Below, piece by piece: positions 28,361 through 36,827 of a stretch of 64,000 nucleotides of DNA. Every line of letters begins with the position of its first letter. Position 1 is the stretch's first letter. The translations under genes were made by a program, and so were the position numbers. The notes under the pieces are model-generated. The model ran no database searches and was not told where the DNA came from. It saw only the letters and a list, made by a program, of their open reading frames with translations. This stretch comes from Methanobrevibacter ruminantium (lineage in GTDB: Archaea > Methanobacteriota > Methanobacteria > Methanobacteriales > Methanobacteriaceae): the NCBI RefSeq assembly GCF_016294135.1, contig NZ_JAEDCO010000003.1:31003-95002 (forward strand), given 5' to 3'.

Positions 28361-29113
28361 TTGGCAATTGATATAAAAAATGTTTCTAAATCATTTATTA
28401 CTAAAGATAAAGATTTCCTGGCTTTAAAAGATGTCAATTTGCATGTTGATGATGGAGAGCTCATCTGTCTTTTAGGGCCTTCCGGTTGTGGGAAAACAAC
28501 CCTTCTAAGAATGGTTGCAGGTTTGGAAGAACCTGATGAAGGTGAGATTTACGATAGAGTAGAACTTGTAGAAGGTCCTTCTAAGGAAAGAGGGTTCATT
28601 TTCCAACAATATTCTTTATTCCCTTGGTTAAATGTTTTAGATAATGTAATGTTTGGTTTAAATTTATCCGGAGAGCATAGTAAAGAGGAAAATCTTGCTG
28701 CTGCTGAAAGATATCTTGAAAGAGTTGGATTGGCTGACTTTAAATACAGTTATCCTCATGAACTTTCAGGTGGTATGAAGCAAAGGGTGGCTATTATCCG
28801 TTCCTTATTGAACCACACTCCTGTCTTGCTTATGGATGAGCCGTTTTCAGCAGTTGATATGTTGAATAGGCATACCTTGCAGGAACAATTGATTGGAGTT
28901 TGGAAAAGATTTGAAACCACTATTCTTTTCGTCACTCACGATGTTGATGAAGCGGTCTATTTGGCAGACAAGATTGTGATTATGGATAAAAGGCCAGGTA
29001 GAATAAAAGACGTAGTAGAGGTTCCTCTTGAAAGACCTCGTCAAAGAGAATCAAGAGAGTTCTTGGATTTCCAAGATGAAGTTGAAAAGCTTTTAGGAGT
29101 CTGGGAGCCCTAA
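28361..29113 (+). CDS. ABC transporter ATP-binding protein (SsuB/TauB-like)
   Basis: About 250 residues. Walker A GPSGCGKTT, Q-loop FIFQQYSLFPW, signature LSGGMKQRVAI, Walker B LLMDEPFSAVD and H-loop FVTHDVDEA are all intact, so it should power the importer. TTG 28361 is the likely start because GGTG at 28351-28354 is the ribosome site at the usual spacing; GTG 28352 lies inside that site. The C-terminal RPGRIKDVVEVPLERPRQRES is typical of the nitrate/sulfonate group. Confidence 0.9.
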   Translation: MAIDIKNVSKSFITKDKDFLALKDVNLHVDDGELICLLGPSGCGKTTLLRMVAGLEEPDEGEIYDRVELVEGPSKERGFIFQQYSLFPWLNVLDNVMFGLNLSGEHSKEENLAAAERYLERVGLADFKYSYPHELSGGMKQRVAIIRSLLNHTPVLLMDEPFSAVDMLNRHTLQEQLIGVWKRFETTILFVTHDVDEAVYLADKIVIMDKRPGRIKDVVEVPLERPRQRESREFLDFQDEVEKLLGVWEP

Positions 29114-29223
29114 AAATAACAAGTTTTAAATTTGTTACAAAAATTTATCACTTTTAAAGTGATAATTCTTTTTTTATTTTTCTTTAATTCTTTAGAAAGA
29201 GTTAGCTATTTTTTATTTTTATT

Positions 29224-30015
29224 TTATAATACTTTAGAATTAAAATTAGGATTTAAAGTACCGTATCTACCGTTTTTAACGGATTCGTAAATGAATTTGG
29301 TGGATTTTTCTATAGCTATTTTTAAATTATCTTCATCTTTGCTATTTTTATCATTGTTGTTTAATAAAACAAGATTAGCACAAATTGCAGCAGATAGGCT
29401 GCATCCGGTTCCATGCAAATTATCAGTTTTAATTAGATCCTGATGTAAAGTGATTAATTCATCTTTTTCCTTATTGTAAATAATGTTTGTACCATTAAGA
29501 TGTCCACCAGTAATCATTACATTACAATATTCTCCAATCTTATATGCTGCTTCTTTTGCATCATTCACATCATTAATTTTTAATCCAGATAATTTTTCTG
29601 CTTCAGATACATTAGGAGTTGCAAGAAGTGTTTTTTCAAGAAGATATTTTTTCAAAGCATCAGCTATTTCCATCTTCGCAAGTGCATCTCCTGCACTAGC
29701 TACCATCACTGGATCAACAACTATGCTTAAATTGTATTCGTCGACCCTTTTACTTACAAGTTGGATGATTTCCTTTGAGTATAATAGGCCTGTCTTTGAG
29801 TATTTGATAGTGTACTCATCAAAAATAGAATCTATCTGTTCAGAGATATATGTAGTGCTAACAGGTTCAACAGAAAACACTTTTTTAGGGTTTTGTGCAG
29901 TGAGTGCAGTGACTGCTGCACATGCATGAACACCATGTGCTGCCATGGTCTTGATGTCAGTGCTTATTCCTGCTCCTCCTGAAGGATCGAATCCCGCAAT
30001 TGTTAGTCCTATCAT
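29224..30015 (-). CDS. thiD: Hydroxymethylpyrimidine (phosphate) kinase
   Basis: Phosphorylates HMP and HMP-phosphate to HMP-diphosphate for thiamine synthesis. The 263-residue ribokinase-fold protein has AGFDPSGGAGISTD at the N-terminus, VVDPVMVASAGD and the anion-hole/catalytic GTGCSLSAAI motif. There is no fused ThiN domain. The start is ATG 30015 with AGGGGA ahead of it; the open frame extends about 46 codons further upstream, but only by reading into the end of cofC in another frame. The gene is 19 bases after cofC and probably shares its transcript. Confidence 0.93.
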   Translation of the reverse strand: MIGLTIAGFDPSGGAGISTDIKTMAAHGVHACAAVTALTAQNPKKVFSVEPVSTTYISEQIDSIFDEYTIKYSKTGLLYSKEIIQLVSKRVDEYNLSIVVDPVMVASAGDALAKMEIADALKKYLLEKTLLATPNVSEAEKLSGLKINDVNDAKEAAYKIGEYCNVMITGGHLNGTNIIYNKEKDELITLHQDLIKTDNLHGTGCSLSAAICANLVLLNNNDKNSKDEDNLKIAIEKSTKFIYESVKNGRYGTLNPNFNSKVL

Positions 30016-30034
30016 ACTATCCCCTAGATATTGA

Positions 30035-30742
30035 TTATTCATCTCTAGTGACCTTAAGTCTTTCATGGCCACGGAATGATTCCACTTTGATTCCAAGTGA
30101 TTCCAGATATTTCTTGGTTTCTGTTCCATTTCCATGAAGCATGATTTCACCAAGGTCTTCAGTTGTGTTTACATCAAGTGCCATATAGAATGAGTCATGA
30201 ACCAATGGGACCAGTTTCTTCTTTTCAGCCTCTTCAATGTGCTTTTTGAAACTGAATCCTCCAAATTTCATGTCAATGGATAATGGCTTGATGATTAATG
30301 CATTGGTTCCTCCACCTTTAGAGGGAACAATGATGAAATCAAGATTTTTAGCTTGATCAATTAGAAGCTTGATATTGGTCTTTCCAATCAATGGAATGTC
30401 AGATGGCAAGATTATGACTTTTCTTGTTTTCTTTCTGCACCATTTCATAGCTTGCTTTAAAGCTTTGTTTAAAGGGCCTTCATCACCATTTTTTGAAGCC
30501 TTGGATGGCTTGTGGTCCTCTTCAACAAGTGCAGTAAGTTCCAATTCCTCTGCATATGCCAAAACCTCTTCGTCTTTACTTATTATTATGATATCATCTA
30601 CAATAGGCTTTAATGTGATTGCAATGTCCTTTAGCATTGCCTTTAAAAGATTTTTTCTCTCTTCAGGTGATAAGAAAGGAGATAATCTTGTTTTAGCATT
30701 TGCAAATTGGTTCACTGGAATTATTGCATAAATCTTATCCAT
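30035..30742 (-). CDS. cofC: 2-phospho-L-lactate guanylyltransferase
   Basis: Activates 2-phospholactate with GTP to make the precursor of the side chain of coenzyme F420, the hydride carrier of methanogenesis. The 235-residue nucleotidyltransferase-fold protein has IIPVNQFANAKTRLSPFLS at the N-terminus, LPSDIPL (metal-binding Asp), PSKGGGTNALI and FGGFSFKKH, all as in CofC. The start follows AGAGGA. Followed closely by thiD. Confidence 0.95.
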   Translation of the reverse strand: MDKIYAIIPVNQFANAKTRLSPFLSPEERKNLLKAMLKDIAITLKPIVDDIIIISKDEEVLAYAEELELTALVEEDHKPSKASKNGDEGPLNKALKQAMKWCRKKTRKVIILPSDIPLIGKTNIKLLIDQAKNLDFIIVPSKGGGTNALIIKPLSIDMKFGGFSFKKHIEEAEKKKLVPLVHDSFYMALDVNTTEDLGEIMLHGNGTETKKYLESLGIKVESFRGHERLKVTRDE

Positions 30743-30800
30743 TTCTATTCCTCTATGATTCTGATGTCTTGATTTAAATTTATTATAAATATTTTTATAA

Positions 30801-32207
30801 CTAGTATGTTTTAGCCATTAAAGCAAGGTGTTTAGCTGGTTTACCACAATGTGGACAGACCTTATCGGTTTCAATATCCTCTTCGTTTATTCCAAGGATA
30901 TCTACTCCAGTTTCCTCTTCAATCGCTTTTCCACATTCCTCGTCTCCACACCAGTAGAACTTAACAACCTTTCCTTCATCAACAATGTCAGAAACATTAT
31001 CAAGACTGTCTAAGGTTACTATTTTCTCTTCCTGTTTAGCCCAGGAATTAGCTTTCATGCTTTCTTCTACTTCAGCCAATAAGTCTGATACCTTTTGAGT
31101 AATGTTGTCGTCTAAGCTTACTTCAATCTTTTCACCGGTGTCTCTTCTTCCAATGATTGCTACATTGTTGTTTAAGTCTCTTGGACCTAATTCGAATCTG
31201 AGAGGAGTTCCTTTGAGTTCCCAATCGAAGAATTTCTTACCTGGTCTGATGTCACGGGTATCCATTTGGACTCTGATTCCTTTAGATTCCAATGCATCCT
31301 TGATTTCATTACATTTAGTCATCACTTCCTCTCCGCCATCCTTGAAGATGATAGGGATGATAGTGATTTGCTTAGGAGAAATCTCTGGAGGCAATTGAAG
31401 ACCTTTTTCATCTCCATGAGCTGCAATTGCTGCTGCAATCACTCTGTCAGAGATACCGTAACAGGTTTGGTAAGCGTATTCATGGTTTCCTTCCTTGTTT
31501 TCAAAGGTTATTTCAAAGGTATGTGCAAAGGTTTGGCCTAAGTTGTGAACAGTACCAATCTGCAATGTCTTTCCATCAGGCATGATTGTATCGAATGCCA
31601 TGGTGTATTCTGCACCTGGGAACTTGTCCCAAACTGGTCTTTTGCTGATTAAATAAGCGATTCCAAGTCCGTCAAAGAATTTCTTGTAGAGCTCGATACC
31701 TGTTTCAACCTGTTCTGCAGCCTCTTCAGCGCTTGAATGTACTGTGTGAGCTTCTGCGAAGGTAGTGATTTCCCTTACTCTAATAAGAGGTCTTGTATGT
31801 TTGGTTTCATATCTGAATGTGTTTACAACTTGATATTGTTTGATAGGGAGGTCAATGTGTGATCTTACCCATAATGCAAACATAGGATACATTGCGGTTT
31901 CACTGGTTGGTCTGATAGCAAGCTTTTCGTTCAATTCTGTTTGACCACCATGGGTAACCCAATATACCTCATCTTCAAATCCCTTTACATGAATTCCTTC
32001 TTTTGCAAGTTCTGCTTCTGGAATAAGTAAAGGAAAGAGGGTTTCGTCATGCTCTTTGTCCATCAAGTCTCTAAATATGTTTAAAGTTGCTCTTCTGATT
32101 TGAAATCCATAAGGACGCCATACAGCCATTCCCTTAATAGGATATCTTGAATCGGTTATATCTGCATTTTCTAAAATGTCATGGAACCATTCACTAAAAT
32201 TTTCCAC
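30801..32207 (-). CDS. proS: Prolyl-tRNA synthetase, archaeal/eukaryotic type
   Basis: A 468-residue class II synthetase of the archaeal type. Motif 2 region FRYETKHTRPLIRVREI, motif 3 GTPLRFELGPRD, the histidine-anticodon domain (about 280-390), and a C-terminal zinc-binding domain (CGDEECGKAIEE...CPHCG) ending in the conserved tyrosine (TY end). The start is GTG 32207, four bases after the ribosome site AGGTGA. It has a TAG stop. Confidence 0.95.
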   Translation of the reverse strand: MENFSEWFHDILENADITDSRYPIKGMAVWRPYGFQIRRATLNIFRDLMDKEHDETLFPLLIPEAELAKEGIHVKGFEDEVYWVTHGGQTELNEKLAIRPTSETAMYPMFALWVRSHIDLPIKQYQVVNTFRYETKHTRPLIRVREITTFAEAHTVHSSAEEAAEQVETGIELYKKFFDGLGIAYLISKRPVWDKFPGAEYTMAFDTIMPDGKTLQIGTVHNLGQTFAHTFEITFENKEGNHEYAYQTCYGISDRVIAAAIAAHGDEKGLQLPPEISPKQITIIPIIFKDGGEEVMTKCNEIKDALESKGIRVQMDTRDIRPGKKFFDWELKGTPLRFELGPRDLNNNVAIIGRRDTGEKIEVSLDDNITQKVSDLLAEVEESMKANSWAKQEEKIVTLDSLDNVSDIVDEGKVVKFYWCGDEECGKAIEEETGVDILGINEEDIETDKVCPHCGKPAKHLALMAKTY

Positions 32208-32476
32208 ATTATCACCTAATTTTAATAAAATAATAAGTTTTTAATTGTTAAATCATTAATAAAATTTTTTTATTTTTTATCATTGATTTATTTTATAATA
32301 GTATTAGTATGTATTTAATTTATTATATAGTTTATTAGTAGAAGACTTTTAAAGCAAAACTTATTTAATTTATTGAAAACATATATTAAAATAATATTAA
32401 ATAACATGCTAAAAATTTAAGAATATTATAGATTCTAAAAATTATTTAATGGAAAATTGATTTTTAAGGAGATAAT

Positions 32477-33520
32477 ATGGATTCTAAAACAATTCAAATG
32501 CCAAGGGAAGTGCATATTGGGCCTAATGTCCTTTATGACATAGGTGAAATATGCAAGAATTTACGCTTGTTTGATGAAGCTCTTGTCGTATCAGGTTTTC
32601 ATACATTTGATGTGGCAGGTAAGCGTACAGTAGAAGCTTTGGAAAAGTCTGACTTTGGAGTTGAAGTTGTAAAGGTAAAGGATGCTTCAATGGAGTCTGT
32701 TGAAAAGGTGCAAGAAAGAATAGCTAACGCTTCTGTAGTGTTAGGTGTAGGTGGAGGAAAGATCATTGATGTAGCAAAGCTTGCTTCCACAAATGCCCAT
32801 AACTATTTCATTTCCGTTCCAACAACCGCTTCCCACGATGGTATAGCATCACCAATGGCTTCAATAAAAAATGATATGGGTTCAGTTTCCAAAAGCGCTA
32901 ACTCTCCTATGGCTGTTGTTGCTGACACTGGCATAATTAACGATTCTCCTTTTAGATTAATTGCTTCCGGTTGTGCAGATATTGTCTCCAATTACACTGC
33001 AATTAAGGATTGGAAATTGGCATACAGATTAAGAAATGAACCATACAGCGAGTCTGCTGCTGCATTGTCTGAAATGACTGCAAAGCTTATCATAAAGTCT
33101 TCCGACAGCATTAAGGAAGGGCTTGAGGAAAGTGCAAGAATTGTTGTTAAGTCATTGTTCAGCAGTGGTATGGCAATAAGCATTGCAGGGTCATCAAGAC
33201 CTGCAAGCGGTTCTGAACACTTATTCAGTCATGCTTTGGATAGAGTTGCTAAAAAGCATGCATTGCATGGTGAGCAATGTGGTGTAGGAACAATCATGAT
33301 GATGCATTTGCATGGTGGAGACTGGAGATCCATTCAAAATATATTAAAGACAATTGGTGCTCCAACAACTGCAGCTGAATTGGGTGTAGATGATGATGAG
33401 ATTATTGAAGCATTGACAATTGCCCATACAATAAGACCAGAAAGATACACCATTTTAGGTGATAACGGTCTTACAAGAGATGCTGCAATTAAATTGGCTA
33501 AAAAGACTGAAGTCATTTAG
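32477..33520 (+). CDS. egsA: sn-glycerol-1-phosphate dehydrogenase
   Basis: Makes sn-glycerol-1-phosphate from dihydroxyacetone phosphate with NAD(P)H, fixing the stereochemistry of archaeal membrane lipids. The 347-residue protein has the nucleotide-binding GVGGGKIIDVAKL, VPTTASHDGIASPMAS and the zinc-binding histidines in SGSEHLFSHALD and HALHGEQCGVG. The AAGGAGAT ribosome site precedes ATG. Standard archaeal gene with normal length. Confidence 0.96.
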   Translation: MDSKTIQMPREVHIGPNVLYDIGEICKNLRLFDEALVVSGFHTFDVAGKRTVEALEKSDFGVEVVKVKDASMESVEKVQERIANASVVLGVGGGKIIDVAKLASTNAHNYFISVPTTASHDGIASPMASIKNDMGSVSKSANSPMAVVADTGIINDSPFRLIASGCADIVSNYTAIKDWKLAYRLRNEPYSESAAALSEMTAKLIIKSSDSIKEGLEESARIVVKSLFSSGMAISIAGSSRPASGSEHLFSHALDRVAKKHALHGEQCGVGTIMMMHLHGGDWRSIQNILKTIGAPTTAAELGVDDDEIIEALTIAHTIRPERYTILGDNGLTRDAAIKLAKKTEVI

Positions 33521-33628
33521 CTTTGATTATTATTATTATTATTATATTCTTGAATCTGTTTAAGATTCATGTTTCCTTTTAAGTTTTTAGTGTGTTTGAT
33601 AAGTTTAAAATTTATAAGGAATGATTAT

Positions 33629-34069
33629 ATGATTACATTGATTGGTAAGGAATTGGCAAAGGAGGGAGTGAGCTTTGTATTTTATGAGTCCGCAGAAGAG
33701 TGTTCGGAATGCAGGTTCAAGGCATCATGTGTAGACTCCCTAAAGAAAGGTCATAGGTATACTATTACAGAAGTTAGGGATGTTGAACAGAAATGCCCTG
33801 TCCATGAGAATGATAAGGTTCAAGTGGTTGCTGTTGAAAATGCTGAATTCACTATCTTAACTGATTCAAAAGGAGTCTTTGAAGGATCAAGCTTTGACTT
33901 CAAGCGTCAAGGATGTTCAAATAAGGACTGTGATTTCAGACATATGTGCTTCCCAGATGGAATCTCTAAAGAGGAGAAGGGAGTTTATGTCAAGGATTTA
34001 GGAAAATTCGCGGATTGTCCTAAAGGAAACGCATTGGTTAAATGCATTGTTAAAATTCAAGATAAATAA
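33629..34069 (+). CDS. UPF0179 cysteine-rich protein
   Basis: A 146-residue protein of family UPF0179, restricted to archaea, mainly methanogens. Conserved cysteines occur in CSECRFKASC, QKCPVH, GCSNKDCDFRHMC and DCPKG, a pattern suggesting an Fe-S cluster or zinc. Function unknown. I start at ATG 33629 (AAGGA at proper spacing); the frame is open upstream but there it is AT-rich and has no ribosome site. Confidence 0.85.
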   Translation: MITLIGKELAKEGVSFVFYESAEECSECRFKASCVDSLKKGHRYTITEVRDVEQKCPVHENDKVQVVAVENAEFTILTDSKGVFEGSSFDFKRQGCSNKDCDFRHMCFPDGISKEEKGVYVKDLGKFADCPKGNALVKCIVKIQDK

Positions 34070-34142
34070 TTTAATTTATATGCATAGTTTAAATTTACGA
34101 TAATGAGTTTATATTATTAATAATTATTATTTGGTGTTAATT

Positions 34143-34811
34143 ATGAGTCAAATGAAAAAGGATTGCGGTTATGCTGCAGCTGATTTGGTAAAAGACGGTC
34201 AGGTTTTAGGTCTTGGTACAGGTTCAACCACCCTTTACTTTATTGAAAAGGTAGGTATGAGAGTAAGGGATGAAGGAATTGAAGTCATTGGAATTCCAAC
34301 TTCCTTCCAATCAAGATTGCTTGCTCGCCAATGGAACATTCCACTTACAGACCTTAGCGAACATGAAATAGATTTGGCTGTTGATGGTGCTGATGAAATC
34401 GATCCAGACTTCAATTTAATCAAGGGTGGAGGAGCAGCACATACTTTGGAAAAGATTGTTGATTATTCTGCAGATGAGCTTGTAATCATTGCAGATGAAT
34501 CCAAGCTTGTAGATGTCTTAGGTGCATTCCCACTTCCTATTGAAATCATTCCAGAGTCCTTAAATCCAGTTACAAAGGCATTGGAGGATATGGGTGGTAA
34601 AGTGGACATAAGAATGGGTCAAGCTAAGGATGGGCCTGTAATAACTGATAACGGCAACTTCATTTTGGATGTTGCATTTGGTCAAATAGATAATCCTATA
34701 CCTATGGAAAAAGAGTTGAATACCATTCCTGGTGTTGTAGAGAATGGATTGTTCACTGAAATGGTAGATAAGGTTATTATCGGTTCTAAAGATGGTGTAA
34801 AATACTTATAG
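34143..34811 (+). CDS. rpiA: Ribose-5-phosphate isomerase A
   Basis: Interconverts ribulose-5-phosphate and ribose-5-phosphate. The 222-residue protein has the family motifs LGLGTGSTTLYFI, GIPTSFQS, AVDGADEIDPDFNLIKGGGAA (catalytic Asp and Glu) and IADESKLVD. The start is ATG 34143, after GGTG; TTG 34131 is too far upstream. It ends with TAG and T-rich sequence. Confidence 0.95.
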   Translation: MSQMKKDCGYAAADLVKDGQVLGLGTGSTTLYFIEKVGMRVRDEGIEVIGIPTSFQSRLLARQWNIPLTDLSEHEIDLAVDGADEIDPDFNLIKGGGAAHTLEKIVDYSADELVIIADESKLVDVLGAFPLPIEIIPESLNPVTKALEDMGGKVDIRMGQAKDGPVITDNGNFILDVAFGQIDNPIPMEKELNTIPGVVENGLFTEMVDKVIIGSKDGVKYL

Positions 34812-35133
34812 TTTTTTTATGCTGTTTTTCTTTATTTAATTCTTTTTTTATTTATTTTTAATTTATTTTTTCATTTTTCTCCTATCTTTTTTTAATTAAT
34901 TTTTCTAATCATTTACTTACTTAAAGAATAGTATATATAATAGAATTGAGAAAATTTAATATAATTCTAATATTAATTAATTCTCTTTTAAATTAATTTT
35001 TATTCAATAATTTTTCAAATTTATTCATTATGTTTAAAATTGATTAGTCTTTTCTTATTAATTTATTAGAATGTTTATAATTCAAAATTCAACTAACTAT
35101 AAAGAATAATGTATTTATTTAGGATTTGAGCAA
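34812..35133. other. Intergenic: terminator and flavoprotein promoter
   Basis: T-rich terminator tracts after rpiA, then GTATATATAATA at 34931-34942, a good TATA candidate for the flavoprotein gene, implying a leader of about 170 bases. No hairpin or gene was found. Confidence 0.45.
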
Positions 35134-36474
35134 ATGAAAGTTGTTATCGTTGGTGGTGGAGCTGGAGGAATATCCACAGCTTCAAACCTTAGAAGATTAG
35201 ATAAGGAAGTTGAAATTATCGTACTTACAAGAGATAATCATGTCTCTTATTCCCCTTGTGCTATCCCTTACGTATTGTCAGATAGAATCCATTCATTTGA
35301 TGATATCGTAATGAGATCTGTTGATGATTACAAGGCAAAGAACATTGATGTCATGCTTGAGACTGAAGTGACTGCAGTGGATTCAGCTAAAAAGACAATT
35401 ACCTACTCCACTAAAGGTGAAGCGGAAAAAACCATGAGCTATGACAAATTGGTATTGGCTACTGGTGGAAGTCCATTTGTACCTCCTATGAAAGGAGTTG
35501 ATTTAGAGGGAGTATTCAAGATAAGAACCTTGGATGATGGTAAGAGAGTCAAGGAATGGGCTGAAAACTGTGAGAGCGCTTTGGTTACAGGTGCAGGACT
35601 GATTGGTATTGAAATAGCATATGCATTCAAGAAAATGGGATTGAAGGTAACCTTATGTGAAATGTTGCCTCAAATCGTTCCACGTTCACTTGACCCGGAT
35701 ATGGCTAAAATCATTACAGACTATTTGATTAGTGAAGGCATTGATGTAGTGCTCGGCCAGCCTATCACTGAACTTAAAGGTGAAGATGGCGGAGTCAAGA
35801 CTGCTGTCTTTGAAGATGGATCTGAAGCGGATGCAGATATGGTCATCTTGGCTACTGGTGTAAGGGCAGAGCTTACTTTGCCTAAAATGGCTGGATGTGA
35901 CTGTGGTAGATGGGCGGTGCTTGTAAATGACAGAATGGCAACAAGCGTACCTGATGTTTATGCAGTTGGTGATTGTGTAGAGTCATACAGTGCAATACTT
36001 AGATCAAATACTGTTTCCCAATTAGGTACAACTGCTGTAAGGCAAGCTAAGACATTGGCTCAAACCCTTGCAGGAAAACGTTCCAGATTCAACCCTGTCT
36101 TGAATTCAATGGTTTCCAAAGTGGGAAAATTGGAATTCGGTGCAGTAGGTCTTACAAGAAGCTTTGCTCAACAGAATAGCATAAAGGCAGTTGTGGCAAA
36201 GGTTGAAGCATTGACAAGGGCAAGATACTATCCAAATGCAAAGCCAATGAACGTTAAGGTCATCTGTGATGCAGACGGCACTATCATTGGATGCCAAATC
36301 ATTGCAGAGGAAAGGGTGGCTGAAAGAATTGATACAATGACTTTAGCTATCACTCAAGAGCTTACATGCTTTGAATTAAGCAATATGGAGTTTGCTTATG
36401 CACCTCCAGTGTCTATGGTTATTGATCCATTGGTAATGGCTGTTGAGGAAGTAAGTAAGAAGTTTGATAATTAA
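35134..36474 (+). CDS. NADH oxidase/CoA-disulfide reductase-type flavoprotein
   Basis: A 446-residue FAD- and NAD(P)H-dependent protein: VVIVGGGAGGISTASNLRR at the N-terminus binds FAD, SYSPCAIPYVL carries the single redox cysteine (C43) typical of the NADH oxidase/CoA-disulfide reductase/peroxidase group, and ALVTGAGLIGIEIAYAFKK binds NAD(P)H, followed by YAVGDC and a C-terminal dimer domain. In methanogens such enzymes probably remove oxygen or reduce disulfides or sulfur species; the actual substrate is not visible in the sequence. It is transcribed alone. Confidence 0.9.
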   Translation: MKVVIVGGGAGGISTASNLRRLDKEVEIIVLTRDNHVSYSPCAIPYVLSDRIHSFDDIVMRSVDDYKAKNIDVMLETEVTAVDSAKKTITYSTKGEAEKTMSYDKLVLATGGSPFVPPMKGVDLEGVFKIRTLDDGKRVKEWAENCESALVTGAGLIGIEIAYAFKKMGLKVTLCEMLPQIVPRSLDPDMAKIITDYLISEGIDVVLGQPITELKGEDGGVKTAVFEDGSEADADMVILATGVRAELTLPKMAGCDCGRWAVLVNDRMATSVPDVYAVGDCVESYSAILRSNTVSQLGTTAVRQAKTLAQTLAGKRSRFNPVLNSMVSKVGKLEFGAVGLTRSFAQQNSIKAVVAKVEALTRARYYPNAKPMNVKVICDADGTIIGCQIIAEERVAERIDTMTLAITQELTCFELSNMEFAYAPPVSMVIDPLVMAVEEVSKKFDN

Positions 36475-36827
36475 ATAAACTTTTTATTTATTTATTCTCT
36501 TTTTTTTATTATTTTTGCAATATTTAATTTTTATTTTTGTATTAAATTTAGAAACTCTTTTTTTATTATTTTCTATGCTATTTTTTTTAAAAAATCATTA
36601 TTTTTCTAATTATTTTTTAACTTTATTTGCAAATTTTAATTTTTATTTTTGTATTATTTCCTTTAAAATCATTACTTATTTATATAATAGAGCATATATA
36701 ATATAATGATAAATGATAATCATATAAATTATATTAATTATAATTTGCTTCATTTATAGAATTTAAGATTATTAGAAATTATAAAATTAACAATATAAAA
36801 TTATTTACACTTATGGAGAGGATTTAA
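36475..36827. other. Intergenic: terminator and metG promoter region
   Basis: 353 bases. T-rich tracts, including an imperfect duplication around AATTTTTATTTTTGTATTA (near 36527 and 36639), follow the flavoprotein gene. TATA candidates lie at about 36676-36690 and 36693-36708. ATGATAATCAT at 36713-36723 is a perfect 11-base palindrome just downstream of them and could be an operator. No gene. Confidence 0.45.

Noticed and set aside
29224..30153. Longer ThiD with a 46-residue N-terminal extension
   Set aside because: The extra residues are a shadow of the cofC coding region in another frame; AGGGGA and ATG 30015 give the normal ThiD N-terminus.
33569..33628. N-terminal extension of UPF0179
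   Set aside because: No ribosome site and the residues look like translated intergenic DNA; ATG 33629 fits the family start.
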